64,000 bases of DNA, from contig ML681997.1 of NCBI GenBank assembly GCA_007922195.1, positions 10,440,507 through 10,504,506 of the forward strand. Reading direction: 5' to 3'. Each line of letters starts with the position of its first letter. Within the stretch, counting starts at the first letter, position 1. This stretch comes from Podocnemis expansa (lineage: Eukaryota > Chordata > Testudines > Podocnemididae). This document shows positions 46,701-58,190 of the stretch, in pieces. A program made the translations under genes and the position numbers. The notes under the pieces are model-generated. The model ran no database searches. It saw nothing but the letters and a program-made list of their open reading frames with translations, and was not told the DNA's origin.

Positions 46701-47685
46701 TGACTTTGATAAAAGATATTATTCCATGTGCAATTTCTGCAACACTCATCTGGTGTGTCAAACTTTTTACTAATATAGGAAAATGTCAAATTCTATCCTA
46801 CACTGTTCACAGCCTGCAAAAAATCCTGTTTCAACTGAACATGTTGGGTTTCTCTAGAAAATAGAATGGACCCGTGGACTCCTTCAGTTGTTAATTCCTA
46901 ATTTCACAGTTTTAGATGCTCTAAAATACAGGGGAAAAAATGAATTTATGTTTTCCAGGAAGATGAAATTTGTATGTACTGGAAGGTGGAGGGAGGGTAT
47001 ACTATTTCAATTCTATTTTCAGTGCAATGGCTGAAAAAGATTAATGCTTGCCATTGACAGCTACCATGTCTCACTAAAACCTGCTATACTAATATGCAAC
47101 AAAATCTCTGCTTTAATGAAAAATATTTTAGTCTATTATGAATTCTTGATAGGTTATCTAAACAATTCATGCTGACTTGAGGGTGTAGCTGCCAACCCTT
47201 CCTTTTCAGAAGGGGAAGTCACTGTTATATTCTGGTGGGAAGAGTTTAAATAGGAGGAATAGGATGTGTGTTAAATTTGCAAGATAAATAGGAAATAATG
47301 ATCTTCCAAGCATAACAGAAGATAACTAAGTGTTGGAATGCCGCCATTCATAAGAATATACAAGGCAGATGATGGCATGCACGCCAGAATGTATTCTGTG
47401 ATGTAATGTTACCACAGCCACCCTCTGCCACGCCTGGACCAACTTTGCTACTGTGCCTAGAGGTTTCCAAATATTTTGTTCTTCTTACAGCTGATCTACA
47501 GGATAGACTTCTGTCGATCAAAGTCAGCTTTTTATGCCAGAACAGTGGTGGTGTAAAACTACAAACCTCCCCACACATACCAATCCAACTCTCATGACTT
47601 TGTGACAAAATAAAACCATCTCAAGGAGAGACAGAGTTTTTTTCACCAACCTTTTAGTGACGAAACATCAGTGTCAACGCCTCAG
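43712..47685. other. WDR89 upstream region, mostly unique
   Basis: This stretch probably includes WDR89 intron and 5' non-coding exons, which I cannot locate. Traces of L2/CR1-type 3' ends occur at 45330-45415 (TTAGATTGTGACCTGTTTGG) and 46040-46125 (GTAAGCTCTTCAGAGCAGGG). A short inverted repeat spans 44021-44139. Nothing else was recognised. Confidence 0.4.
44021..44139. repeat. Short inverted repeat, possible MITE-like remnant
   Basis: TGCTTCATGGAATTTAC (44021-44037) is roughly the reverse complement of CTAAATCCCATGAAGCA (44123-44139). The region between has a further partial match, around GATGCCTAATTCCCACTGG. Confidence 0.4.
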
Positions 47686-47699
47686 TTGGTTGTGTCATG

Positions 47700-48235
47700 G
47701 TAAATGGTCTCCAGGAAGTGTCCCACAATACCTTTTCTGACCATTCTGGCCAGCAGCTTGAACTCCACTGCCCTGCAGCTATTTATTCCTCCCCATTTAC
47801 AGTCTCAGGAAACTCTGGAATTCCACTTCCTGCATAGTTGGCATGGTGAGCTCGCATCTTCCCAGCTGACCATGGCAGCTGCATGCATGAAACAGTCTCC
47901 TGTTTGGAGCACACTGGACCTTTGGGACCTGATCAGCATTTGGAGAAAGGAGACTGTGCAGTCCCAGCTCCACTTCAGCTAAAGGAACTTTGGTATGTTC
48001 ATTCAGCTTTCTCATGGCATGGTGGAGGACTATGAATGGGACACGCCACAGCACTGTGAGAAAATTCAAGAGCAGCAGCAAGGTCACCAAAACGCCAAGG
48101 AGTCAAACCACCAGTAAGGTGCGGAGCCAAAGATTTGCCACTTCCATAAGAAGCTGGAAGACATCCTCAGTGACAAGCCAAAGAGGATGGTGGTCATTTG
48201 TTCTCCTGCTCCACCAAGGATGTGGCAAAACTTAA
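47700..48235 (+). pseudogene. Harbinger Myb/SANT-like protein, N-terminal remnant
   Basis: Reads PVWSTLDLWDLISIWRKETV and QSQLHFS, then in another frame MVEDYEWDTPQHCEKIQEQQ and CHFHKKLEDILSDKP. This corresponds to the WT..E.LDLI.(V/L)WG.E.V.(S)QL and C.F(Y)KELDAIL segments of Harbinger accessory proteins. A stop after HFS and a frameshift break it. Compare EVLDLISLWGGESV in element 2. Confidence 0.65.
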
Positions 48236-48916
48236 TCAGCTTAGTTTGTAGCAAGAGAATTTAGGGGCCGGTCTGTACTGCCCATTGTTTTTGGTGGCAG
48301 TCAAATGCAGATATGCAAGTTACTCAAAATACCTTGTGTATCTCAGTTTGATTGCCTTATGCCAGGGGTCTCAAAGACGCAGCCCACGGGCTACATGCGG
48401 CCCCTAAAGCTATTTCCTGCGGCCCACGACGACACGATCGTTACCAATACTTGCAATATCATCATATGGAAAGGTTTCAGTGGTGCTGCCCTTGGGCTAA
48501 CGTACTAATCCTCATGCGGCCCTCTACTAGCGCTCATGCGGCCTTCGTGGTGATTTGAGTTTGAGACCCCTGCCCTATGCCTTGTATGTCCGCTATACTG
48601 AGTCAAAGGGAAGGGTCTCTCTTCAACTCAGAACTTCTCCCGGTGCCACGGTGGTCTTAAGAGATCAATCAATTGAGTGGGTCTTCATAGGCCTGCTCAG
48701 TCAATTGGGAAGGTCAATCTGATGGTGTGATTTTGCTGCTATCAGTGAATACTAGCCTTAGGTTAGATATAAGAAAAACATTCTAACCAGAATGTAGTTA
48801 AGCAAAAGAACAGGTTACCAAGGAAGGTTGTGAAATACTTGTTACCGAAGATTTTAAGAACAAGTTAGACAAACACCTGGCAGGGATGGTCTACGTTCGC
48901 TAAGTTCTGTCTCAGT
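48181..48916 (+). repeat. Inverted repeat, left arm (partner 51820-52322)
   Basis: From AAGAGGATGGTGGTCATTTG to CTACGTTCGCTAAGTTCT this arm aligns with the reverse complement of 52322-51820 at roughly 85-90 percent by eye. The MITE at 48363-48572 is extra here. A stretch of about 12 bases around CAGGGATGGT is also absent from the other arm. The arm contains the end of the SANT remnant, a non-coding middle with GATCAATCAATTGAGTGGG...CTCAGTCAATTGGGAAGG (itself palindromic), and a CR1 3' end. Confidence 0.85.
48363..48572. mobile_element. hAT MITE with 8-bp TSD and an empty site in the same window
   Basis: The termini CAGGGGTCTCAAA and TTTGAGACCCCTG are perfect 13-bp inverted repeats. The flanking 8-mers CCTTATGC (48355-48362) and CCCTATGC (48573-48580) form the target duplication with one mismatch. 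The inverted arm at 51820-52322 has a single uninterrupted copy of this site (TTGCCCTATGCCTTG when reversed), which is the pre-insertion state. No coding sequence is present. Confidence 0.93.
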
Positions 48917-48970
48917 GCAGTGGGATGGACAACATGACCTCTTGAGGTCCCTTCCAGCCCTACATTTCTA
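48762..48970 (+). repeat. CR1-like LINE 3' end, plus strand
   Basis: TTAGATATAAGAAAAACATT, AGGTTACCAAGGAAGGTTGT, GTTAGACAAACACCTGGCAG and GAGGTCCCTTCCAGCCCTAC follow the CR1 3' consensus. The first 150 bp are shared with the inverted arm at 51838-51960, so the CR1 insertion predates the duplication. Confidence 0.8.
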
Positions 48971-49004
48971 CAATTGAAATAAAAAACACTTCATAAATTT
49001 TTTT

Positions 49005-49390
49005 TTTAAAAGTTACAACTTCTGGAAGTTTCAGTTAAATTTTAAACTTGACTGCTACTGCACACTAAACTTATCTTTTCAGAGAAGCATCCATAATGAC
49101 CCCAAGATCCATTTTTAAGTGGTTACAGCTAATTTAGACCCCATCATTTTATATGTACAACTGGGATTCTGCTTTCCAATGGGCATTACTTTGCATTTAT
49201 CAACACTGAATTTCATCTTCAATGCTGTTACCCAATCACCCTGTTTTGTAAGATCCCTTTGTAAATCTTAGTCCGCTTTTGACATAATCATCTTGAATAG
49301 TTTTGTATCATCTGCAAATTTTGCCACCTCACTGTTTACCTCTTTTTCCAGATCTTTTACGAATGTGTTGAATATACGGCCCCCACCTAT
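49005..49390 (-). repeat. CR1-like LINE RT fragment, minus strand
   Basis: Minus-strand frames give IFNTFVKDLEKEVNSEVAKF, then ADDTKL and KMKFSVDKCKVM, which align with the NVFINDL...[10 protein letters not shown]...[11 protein letters not shown] region of copy B. It includes the catalytic F/YADD segment, but with later stops. It belongs to a more distant subfamily than A and B. Confidence 0.75.
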
Positions 49391-49599
49391 GGAAAATGGT
49401 GGAATAATTTGAAATTTCGTCTCCTTCTACGTGTATCAATACCAGAAACAACCATTCCTAGCTTGCGCCCCCCCCCACTCCCCTTGACACAACTCACCAT
49501 GCCTTGAGTGATTGTTGAGTTGTGCTCTTGTCAGGGGACAGAGAGAAAGAAGTGTATTGTACAGCAATGAATCAGTGCTGTTAGGGCACTGACAACCAA

Positions 49600-50140
49600 G
49601 CTTCTGTTCATTGTTTGTTGGGTTTTACAGATGTGCCCTTGAGGGAAAACCCCTACACACCTTCCCAGCACCTGCAGCTGATAGTAGAAACACAGAGGAA
49701 ATGTTCCAGGAACAATTCTAGTCCTCCAATGGGGGGGTAGAGGAAGGGGAAGGAAAAGACCCAAGAACACCATGTGACCAAAAATAAAAAAAATTGATCA
49801 GCATGACAGGAGGGAAAACCACGAGTGAATGACAGCAGGTCAAGAGTTCATGATAAAAGCTATGGAGGCCAAACAGAACTTCTAAAGTCACTCATAATGA
49901 GTGAATTCTTGCACATTTGACCACCCCCCTTGCAGCCAGTACAGAACGGTTTTCCATGCCCTCCCCAAACTCTACCTACACATTCTTACCAAACTCCCAG
50001 CCCATCTTGGTATCTTGTTGACTCCACCTCTTCAGACAGCTTCCAGAATGATAGCTGGACTTACACCCGGATATCACAGGTCACACTGCCCTTCATTGCT
50101 TTTTCCCCACCAGTCTAGCTTTGTGTGTGTGCTGTGAATA
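49600..50140 (+). pseudogene. Harbinger Myb/SANT-like protein, C-terminal remnant
   Basis: Short broken frames (for example QTLPTHSYQTPSPSWYLVDS followed by TSSDSFQNDSWTYTR) lie just before the end of the convergent transposase. The serine- and proline-rich character and the position suit the C-terminus of the accessory protein, but sequence similarity is weak. Confidence 0.4.
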
Positions 50141-50179
50141 ACTGTTATTTAATAGAGACATACTCTGTGAAAGATAAGC

Positions 50180-51840
50180 GATCTTTATTTCTCTTTTTCA
50201 CGGAGTGGTTTCAGCTTACACTGATGCACAGTGGAAGCTGGCTTACAGTCATAGCAGGGCACAGAGCTGTTTACAAAAAGACACTGTGTTGGCTCTCGTT
50301 GTCAAAATGGTTCCTTAAGGCCTCTCTAATTCGAAGGGTCCCCACTGTGCCCCTCTAACAGCCCTGACATCTGTTTGTTCATAGTCAGCTGCATGGCGAT
50401 CCACCTCTGTGTTCCACTCAAAGGGCAACTTTTCACCCTTAGCATCACAATTAGGGAACACAGCAGGTGGCTATAACCATGCAAATATTTTCCTTATTTG
50501 GATACATCCTGCCATAAAGGCATCACTAGCTAGCTTTTAATCCGCCAAACTCACATTCATTGGTTATTTGGCATTTACTCAACCTGTTATTGAAGCACTC
50601 TTTGCTATCCAGGTTGCCCATATAAGGCTTCATGAGCCAGGACAGTAAGGGACAGGCTGGGTCTCCCAGGATCATTGTCAGGATTTCAACATCCCTCCAC
50701 TGGAATGTTTTGATCTGGAAGGAAAGTCTCTGCTTCCAGTTTTCTATAGGTCAGTGCTCCTGAAGAGGCATGCTTCACGTATCTTCCCTGACCAACCCAT
50801 GCTGATGTCACTGAAACATCCACAGTGATCCACAAGCATCTGCGCCACTATAGAGAAGTATCCCTATCTAGCGATGTGCTCCATCTCAAGATGGACTGAG
50901 GCCAAACTCAGAATATCTGTGCCATCTATTACCTGGCCATTAGCTAGGGAATCCAACTGCTGCAAAGCCATGCACTATTTTGTGCACATTTCCAAGATGC
51001 ACAGCCCTTTGTAGCAGAATGTCATTAATGGCCATGCATACTTCCCATAACAGCACCAGCAGTGGACTTCCCATCTCCAGATTTGAGACCAACGGGTAGC
51101 AGTCTGGATTTGCCAGCTTCCACCTAACAATCACCATGTGCTTCTCTACAAAAAGGGAAGATCTCATTCTCATTTCCCTGCACTGCAGAAGAGGAACAAC
51201 TACCACACACAGTTCCATGTAGGTGGCTTTGAACATTCAAAAGTTCTCCAACCACTATTCATCATCCCAGATCTGCAGAACAATAAGATCCTACCACTCA
51301 GCCCTTGTTTCACATGCCCAAAAGCAGTAGTGCACCATATGCAGATGCCCCATGAATGCAAACAGTAATCTGGCATTGTTTGCTTGCATATCGCACTGCA
51401 GGTCAGACACCTCTGATTCCTGTTCTGAGTGACAGCTCACAATATACTGTGCAAGAAGCTGTGATGTGTTCAGAACACTGACAACAGCAACAGAAAGCAG
51501 CACAGGATCCATCCTTTCAGGCAGAGATGGCAAGCACACAGGAAACTGGGGCCACTGAAAAATGCCATGAAATGCAGCTGGAAACCATGAAATGATGGTA
51601 TGGAAGTCACTGTATCATGGGACATTAAGCCCACACCAATGATGTACTGTGATCGTCTCCATATTCCAACATTCCCATAACTCCTGGCAGCACCAGGTGG
51701 CGAGCTGTACAGTATGCTTGTTGTCACAGTCAGTGCTAAAGCACCAACTATGGACATGCTTTGGTGAAACAATGAGTGTTGTGTGAACAAGCACAAGCAC
51801 TGTAATTATAGTACTTTTGGAACTTATAGAACTTAGCAAA
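50180..51840 (-). pseudogene. Harbinger transposase remnant
   Basis: Minus-strand frames include MAINDILLQRAVHLGNVHKI with VHGFAAVGFPS, then GDPACPLLSWLMKPYMGNLD and KECFNNRLSKCQITNECEFG, and KASDAFMAGCIQIRKIF. This covers most of the Harbinger DDE transposase from its helix-turn-helix-like N-terminal part to the conserved block after the last acidic residue (the NECEFGGLKA segment). Stops and frameshifts are scattered, and GDPAY is changed to GDPAC. It is the most complete of the three transposase remnants. Confidence 0.75.
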
Positions 51841-52322
51841 CGTAGATGTTTGTCTAACCTGTCCTTACAACCTTCAATAACAGGTATTCCACAATCTTCC
51901 TCAGTAACCTGTTGTTTTGCCTAACTACATTCTGGTTAGAACATTTTTCCTATATCTAACCTAAGGCTCGTATTCACCGATAGCAGCAAAATTGCACCAT
52001 CAGATCAACCTTCCCAATCGACTGAGCCTATGATGACCCGCTCAGTCGATTGATCTATCAAGACCACCATGGCACCAGGAGAAGTGCTGAGTTGAAGAGA
52101 GACTCCTCTTTTTGACTCAGTACAGCTGACATACAAGGCATAGGGCAATAAAACTGAGAGACACAAGTTCTTTTAAGTAACTTGCATATCTCCATTTGAC
52201 TGCCACCAAAAGCAGTGGGCAGTGCAGACCTGCCCTTAAGTTGCCTTGCTACAAATTAAGCCGATTAAGTTTTGTCACATCCTTGGTGGACCAGGAGAAC
52301 AAATGACCATCATCCTCTTTAC
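51820..52322 (-). repeat. Inverted repeat, right arm (partner 48181-48916)
   Basis: Reverse complement of the left arm without the MITE. Its inner end lies next to the transposase remnant and its outer end meets a CR1 fragment at 52323. About 2.9 kb separates the two arms. Confidence 0.85.
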
Positions 52323-52590
52323 CACAGCCTTTTACATATTTGAAGGCTATTATACTTCTCCTTAGCCTTCTCTACTCTAGACTTAACATGTCCAATTGCT
52401 TCAACCTTTCCCAGCAGGTCATGTTTTCTAAACCTTTTATCATTTTTGTTCTTCTCCTCTGGACTCTCTCTAGTTTGTTCACTTCTTTTTTGGCACAATT
52501 ACTGTTTTCAAAATATTGACCAACCCCAAAAGTGCACATAGCATTATACTGGGTGGACCAGTTTTACTGTTTAATCTCGTTCCTTACTCC
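52323..52590 (-). repeat. CR1-like LINE RT C-terminal fragment, minus strand
   Basis: Minus-strand frames give [30 protein letters not shown] and LSLE.RRLRR, matching [18 protein letters not shown] and [13 protein letters not shown] of copies A and B. It is old, with several stops. Confidence 0.75.
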
Positions 52591-54424
52591 CCAGACCTAC
52601 AAGAATCCTGAACAAAGCTAACACCTATAACTAAGAAACACAGACTGGAAGGTTACACGTTTGTTCATAATTTGTAAAGCCTCTCCAATTAAGTAAAGGG
52701 AAAAAACCGATTTATAAAATCCTGATTTACACCTTCCGCATTTATCTCTAAAATAATAATACAAAAAAGTAAGCCTGAGCTTGTACTATGAACACAAAGT
52801 AGAAAATAATTTCCCTGAAGATTGCCAAGATTTGTTCCAAATTTTTCATTTCTGTGTAAGCAAGACAATATCTTGAGGACAACAAATGTTACATCACTAT
52901 TTGAACTTCAACCAGCAGAGCTCTCTGAGGTACCAGTGAAACACAACACAAACTATGCATCAGATTCATGTCCTTCCTGGTAGTTGGAAGTTATCAGGGA
53001 AGTACTAAAAGTGATTATGAGAGCTTTTGTAACAACTGGGCCTTACTGTAAGCTCATTTGTAAAAAGTATGTCAACATTATTATATAATCTATAATAGTA
53101 AATGGAAAATAAACTGGTGTAGGAGAACCACAGAAAAAAACTAAATCAATCCAAACACAGTAGGCCATGCTGATATACTTCAACAACTATGTTGAAATCA
53201 TGTGTGGTAATAATAATATATACTATATATGGAATCAGAAATTAAGTGACCAAAAATTTTGGACAAAATAATAAGGAAGTGAAGTATTCTGCCCATCACT
53301 CCCTGTTGGGGTCCTTGAAGACGGACCCTGGGATACCAGATTTTTTTCATGCTAATCCTAAAAGACATCCTGATCAGGCTGGCTGAGAAACAGAGACCCA
53401 GGTATCATCAGCATTTCTATGGCTCTACTGTATCAATCACCACCTGCAACGAAATAACATCAGACTTCAACAGAAGCAGCTCCAACCCATCTCTACTAAT
53501 TTCTCTTCTTTTCCCCAAAAGGACAATTATTACTACCTCTGACACCATCTAGGAGACTGCTAAACAAAGGGGTTTTCTTTCTAAAAGCTCTCTCCAGTTA
53601 AAGGACAGGGAACAAGGAATGCTGTTAAAATGAAAGCCTTACTTATTATTTCAAATGCTTCAACTGTTTTTTCTTCTTTTCTGTGTCTTTAATAAAAGGC
53701 TAAAGAATTTTTAATGGTGTGTTAGCCATGGTGCTAAGCAGCCACAGGTCTCCATATAACAAACCCTGAAGCCTGTTTAAACACAGATTAATGTAGGACA
53801 GCAGTTATTTTATGTTAACACCTTTGGCCCATCTAAACTCATAAAACAGCACCTCCCTTTGCAATTGCCAGCTTGTCTTTAGAAAACTTCAGTATAGGTG
53901 ATGCTCAGAAAGCCATCTTCTATATATAGCTAATCACTACTCTGTATCTAATCTTCCTTTGTTGTTAAGATTACTGAAAGGTTGTATTCTAACAGCCCTC
54001 CCAGTATCGAGTTGCTTCAGATATCCTTGGCCTCTGTGACTATGGTTATGAAAAACGACCATTTCTCATAGATCATCGTTAAGTGTCTGCACCAGTAGTA
54101 TAAAGTCTACCAAGAAATGATTACAAAGTGCAAACCTTGCAAGGAACAGGGAGGGCTGCACTTGAACAACTTTGTTCCTATATTGAATGAAATCCTAGAG
54201 GTAGTCTTGGGCAATTAAATGTCTTCACCCAAGGTACACTCATGCAGGATTCTTAATTGAACATGAAGCCATTAGGAGGACAGCAAGGAAGCACTGGCTG
54301 TCATGCCTTTATTTTGCAGATGAAATCCAGCTTTACGTTTCTCTCTCTCCCAATTCAAGTGGCAAAGAGAGATGCCTTTTACAGTGACTTGGTGAGATGG
54401 GACACCATCATTCAATGACAATTT
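52591..54424. other. Non-coding, nothing recognised
   Basis: AT-rich DNA. Short open frames on both strands have no supporting features. Confidence 0.45.
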
Positions 54425-54597
54425 CCAAAGAGGTAGCCACATCAGTCTAGTGCAGCAAAACAAACACCTACAGCTTCCATTTCATGAATCTGATGAAGTG
54501 GGATTACATCCATAAAAGCTCATGCGATAAAATTCATTAGTCTTTAAAAGTGCTCCAGGATAGGACTCCTTGTTTTGTGTTAATTATTTAGTGAGCT
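54425..54597. mobile_element. Penelope-like foldback with ribozyme-like core, copy 10
   Basis: The left side is only the outer tip in inward orientation (TTCCAAAGAGGTAGCCACAT, CAGCAAAACAAAC). The right side is the 3' arm: ATCTGATGAAGTGGGATTAC, CATAAAAGCTCATGCGAT, TCTTTAAAAGTGCTCC, ACTCCTTGTTTTG. The core reads CTGATGAAG...TAAAA, so the GAAA half is mutated. Confidence 0.8.
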
Positions 54598-55052
54598 GAC
54601 TGAGTAACACTCCAAAGAAATACTCAAGTGATGTTGGATAACTGAGGAAAGGAAATGAGAGAGCTGACTGAAGGGATATGGCCATCATTTGTAACTTATA
54701 TATGCTATCTCAGTTATTGCTGGATGATCGAGTTACACCAGAGACTACACACTTTCTTTCATTTGTCGTATACCAAGAGGTTGTGACCTTTTATTTTGGA
54801 TAGGGACATGGCTACTGTAACCTATACCTTTGTCAACTCACTTTCAGCCTATCACGTGTTCCCTACTTGACAACTCTTAAATCCGTTCAGAAGCTGAAGT
54901 ACAGAATCCAGCAGCCTATTTTTTAAGCAGAGTGTCTCACCAAAAGCACATTTCACCACTGCTTCATTATCTTCACATTATCTACCACTAGATTTCTGAG
55001 AGCACGCTGAGATGTTAATTTTGCCCTATAAAGCCCTACTACAGACCTCGAC

Positions 55053-56962
55053 AAATCATAGAATCATAGAATCATAGGGTTGGAAGGGACCCCACAAGGT
55101 CATCTAGTCCAACCCCCTGCCAAAAAAAGCAGGACCACTCCCATTAGAGCATCCCAGTCAGTGTTTTGTCCAGCTGGGACTTGAACACCTCCAGAGATGG
55201 AGATTCCACCACCTCCCTAGGCAACTTATTCCAATGCTTCACCACTCGCCTAGTAAGGAAGTTTTTCCTAATATCCAGCCTGGACCGCCCCAGCTGTAAC
55301 TTGAAGCCATTGCTTCTCGTTCTGCCCTCTGTTACTACCGAGAACAGTCGAGCTCCCTCCTCCTTGGAGCAACCCTTCAAGTAGTTGAAGGTTGCTATCA
55401 AATCCCCCCTCAGTCTTCTCTTCTGCAGGCTAAATAAGCCTAGTTCCTTCAGTCTTTCTTCATAGGGCTTGTGCTCCAGCCCTTTGATCATTTTGGTTGC
55501 CCTCCTCTGGACTCTCTCTAATTTGTCCATGTCCTTTTTGTAGTGGGGAGCCCAAAACTGGACACAGTATTCCAGATGTGGCCTCACTAGTGCAGAATAG
55601 AGGGGAATGATCACATCCCTTGATCTGCTGGTAACACTTCTTCTGATGCAGCCCAGTATGCCATTGGCCTTTTTGGCAGCAAGAGCACACTGCTGACTCA
55701 TATCCAGCTTCCCATCCACCATGACTCCCAGGTCCTTTTCTCCAGTGCTGCTATTTAGCTGATCACTCCCCAGCCTGTAGCAGTACATGGGGTTTTTTCG
55801 TCCCAAGTGCAGGATTTTACACTTATCCTTGTTGAACCTCATGAGATTCCTCTTGGCCCACTGCTCCAGTTTGTCTAGGTCTCCCTGAATCCTGTCTCTG
55901 CCCTCTAGGGTGTCTACCGTTCCCCCCAGTTTGGTATCATCTGCAAACTTACTAAGTGTGCAATCTATCCCATCATCCAGATCATTAATGAAAACATTGA
56001 ACAGAACTGGCCCCAGGACCGACCCCTGGGGCACACCACTTGTTACTGCCTGCCAACTTGACATGGAGCCATTGATTCCTACACGCTGAAACCGTTGTTC
56101 TAGCCAGTTTTCTATCCACCTTACAGTCCACGCATCTAACCCATACTTCCTTAATTTGCCAATGAGAATGCTGTGGGAAACCGTATCAAAAGCCTTGCTA
56201 AAGTCAAGGTATATCACATCAACGGCTCTTCCCGCATCCACAAATCCAGTCATCTCATCATAGAAGGCGATGAGGTTGGTCAGGCATGATTTACCCTTGG
56301 TAAATCCATGCTGACTGTTCCTGATTACTCTACATTCCTCCAAGTGTTTCAGGATGGATTCTTTGAGAAGTTGCTCCATGATTTTTCCAGGGATTGAGGT
56401 GAGGCTGACAGGTCTGTAATTCCCTGGATCCTCCTTTTTGCCTCTCTTGAAGATAGGTACTATATTTGCTTTTTTCCAGTCCTCTGGCACCTCCCCCGTT
56501 CGCCACGAGTTTTCAAAGATAATGGCCAACGGTACTGCTATCTCATCAGCCAGCTCCCTCAGCACCCTCGGATGCAGTTCATCCGGCCCCATGGACTTGT
56601 GCACATCTAGTTTCTTTAAGCAGTCCCTAACCTGACCTACTGTCACCAAGGGCCTCTCTTCTTCTCCCCAGTCCCCCGTACCTAGTGTAGTGGGCTGGGA
56701 GCTGACCTTGCTTGTGAAAACTGAACTAAAAAAAGCATTGAGCACTTCAGCTTTTTCCTCATCCTCTGTCACGAGGATGCCTGCCCCATTCAGTAAGGGA
56801 CCTACACCATCCCTGATCCTCTTCTTGTTATTGATATACTTGTAGAACCCCTTCCTGTTATCCTTCACATCCCTTGCTAGTCGCAACTCCATTTGTCCTT
56901 TGGCCTTTCTGATTTTATCCCTGCAGTCCCGAGCAATGTCTTTATATGCCTCCTTAGTCATC
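55053..56962 (-). mobile_element. CR1 LINE, 5'-truncated, young copy B
   Basis: The 3' end at low coordinates has three copies of the tail unit (ATCATAGAATCATAGAATC), then GGTTGGAAGGGACCCC. It is nearly identical to copy A over their shared 1.4 kb but extends about 190 codons further 5', ending abruptly at about 56962 in the linker upstream of RT. Endonuclease and ORF1 are missing. The near-identity of two copies 50 kb apart points to recent activity of one CR1 subfamily. Confidence 0.95.
55144..56961 (-). CDS. CR1 ORF2 reverse transcriptase, N-truncated but open
   Basis: The open frame is 605 codons without interruption. Order: linker with [32 protein letters not shown] (about 74-85), the RT fingers with [17 protein letters not shown], motif [10 protein letters not shown] (about 251-259), motif [12 protein letters not shown] (about 308-318), motif C FADD (about 339-342), [11 protein letters not shown], and the conserved [20 protein letters not shown] with the C-terminal [19 protein letters not shown]. 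All RT catalytic motifs are present. What is absent is the N-terminal endonuclease domain, lost by 5' truncation. The methionine at 56961 is internal to the native protein. Confidence 0.9.
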   Translation of the reverse strand: MTKEAYKDIARDCRDKIRKAKGQMELRLARDVKDNRKGFYKYINNKKRIRDGVGPLLNGAGILVTEDEEKAEVLNAFFSSVFTSKVSSQPTTLGTGDWGEEERPLVTVGQVRDCLKKLDVHKSMGPDELHPRVLRELADEIAVPLAIIFENSWRTGEVPEDWKKANIVPIFKRGKKEDPGNYRPVSLTSIPGKIMEQLLKESILKHLEECRVIRNSQHGFTKGKSCLTNLIAFYDEMTGFVDAGRAVDVIYLDFSKAFDTVSHSILIGKLRKYGLDAWTVRWIENWLEQRFQRVGINGSMSSWQAVTSGVPQGSVLGPVLFNVFINDLDDGIDCTLSKFADDTKLGGTVDTLEGRDRIQGDLDKLEQWAKRNLMRFNKDKCKILHLGRKNPMYCYRLGSDQLNSSTGEKDLGVMVDGKLDMSQQCALAAKKANGILGCIRRSVTSRSRDVIIPLYSALVRPHLEYCVQFWAPHYKKDMDKLERVQRRATKMIKGLEHKPYEERLKELGLFSLQKRRLRGDLIATFNYLKGCSKEEGARLFSVVTEGRTRSNGFKLQLGRSRLDIRKNFLTRRVVKHWNKLPREVVESPSLEVFKSQLDKTLTGML

Positions 56963-58007
56963 TGTAATACAGATGTAAATACTGTAATACATTTCTGGAC
57001 ACCATGGTGACCAGTTTTAGCAGCCTATCACCTAGCTCTACTGCAGAAATGTAAATGGAGGAATGCCCTCTGGCAACCAAAAGTAAAATTGCTGGCACCT
57101 AGCTGTGCGACAATTTTGTCCACCCCTGCCCTACTAAATGATCTGGGGCCTATTCACCTGAGCCCCCCCCCCACTCCCCTGTGCTAGACTGTAACAGCAG
57201 CAGAGCACTCAAGCTGCAGATTCCTTGGTTTGAGAGAAAAGCTTTTTGTATGGAGAGAACTTTCTGTGAAAACACCCCAGCTTTCCACCTTACACCTACC
57301 AATCTGAAACAGCCTAAATCTGTTGACCTTCAGGGTATGCTGCAAAGCTGAACTCTCTACTGAGTTTTTTGGAGCAGGGAAGTAAAGAGAGGATGAAATG
57401 GTCCCCTGAAGGGGGAATATTGGGGGGGGGAGGGCAAGTGAGGGGGGTTAAGAACTTTTTGGTGTATAAGATAGCTATTTATTTCTGATTTATGATAGAG
57501 TTCGCTTTTTGTTTTGTCTTATATTTTTAAAGTGTCACAGGTGCCAAATGCCTGGGGAAGGCATGTTAGAATTTTAAAAAGAAATAAAATTAAAAGTAAA
57601 TAATTGTCAATTTTTCAGGGCTAATACTTAGTGTTATCAGAACATATATTGTAATGTCTTGTGTTTGTCATGATAGGCTGGAGGAAATGCTGTTTATAAT
57701 TAGATGACAGATTGATAAAACATTTTAATCCAGCAAGATTTTCAAAAAGTAACCCAATGATTCAGAAATAGATACCTCCTCTTTTTAGAATGGCCCCCTG
57801 AAAACTGTCATTCTGCAGCTCTTCCCTCCATCCCAAAAGGGAACATCAGTGCAACAACGTATCCAAACAAATTAAATCACATTACTCTGAAAAACACATT
57901 GGAAAAAGTGGGGGAAAAATTAGCTGTTTAAAGGCTTAATCAGTATGTAAGAGTAAATTATCAATACAAGGGTAGGATCATTTACAAAAAATAAAAATAA
58001 CCTACAA
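56963..58007. other. Non-coding, nothing recognised
   Basis: No gene or named repeat; G- and C-homopolymer runs at about 57164 and 57423. Confidence 0.45.
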
Positions 58008-58182
58008 CAGTGGTTCTCAACCTTTTGCGGGTTGCAACACAATTGGTGGTGTGTCACAAATCTATAGGACACACCCGCCTACTCTCCCAAGCCAAATCCA
58101 GCCATCTCCCCAGCTCTCCGCAAAACACTTATTACTATGTGGTGACACAATAATGTGTCCAGACAGTGGTTGAGAACCACTA
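58008..58182. mobile_element. hAT MITE, same family as 21677-24867
   Basis: Termini CAGTGGTTCTCAACC and GGTTGAGAACCACTA are inverted repeats. Flanking 8-mers ACCTACAA (58000-58007) and ACCTGCAG (58183-58190) match at six of eight positions. The reverse complement aligns end to end with the outer MITE at 21677-24867 once its 3-kb insert is removed (shared blocks GGATTTGGCT, GTGTGTCCT, TGTTGCAACC.GCAAAAG). Non-coding. Confidence 0.92.
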
Positions 58183-58190
58183 ACCTGCAG

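Larger units (their letters stand above)
47700..51840. mobile_element. Harbinger DNA transposon, decayed and interrupted, element 3
   Basis: Convergent gene pair again. The Myb/SANT protein is on the plus strand, with its N-terminal part at 47700-48235 and its C-terminal part at about 49600-50140. The transposase is on the minus strand (51840 down to about 50180). Between the two Myb parts lie a hAT MITE and CR1 fragments (48240-49400). Part of this interrupting block, together with the end of the SANT region, is repeated in inverted orientation beyond the transposase (51820-52322). Confidence 0.65.
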
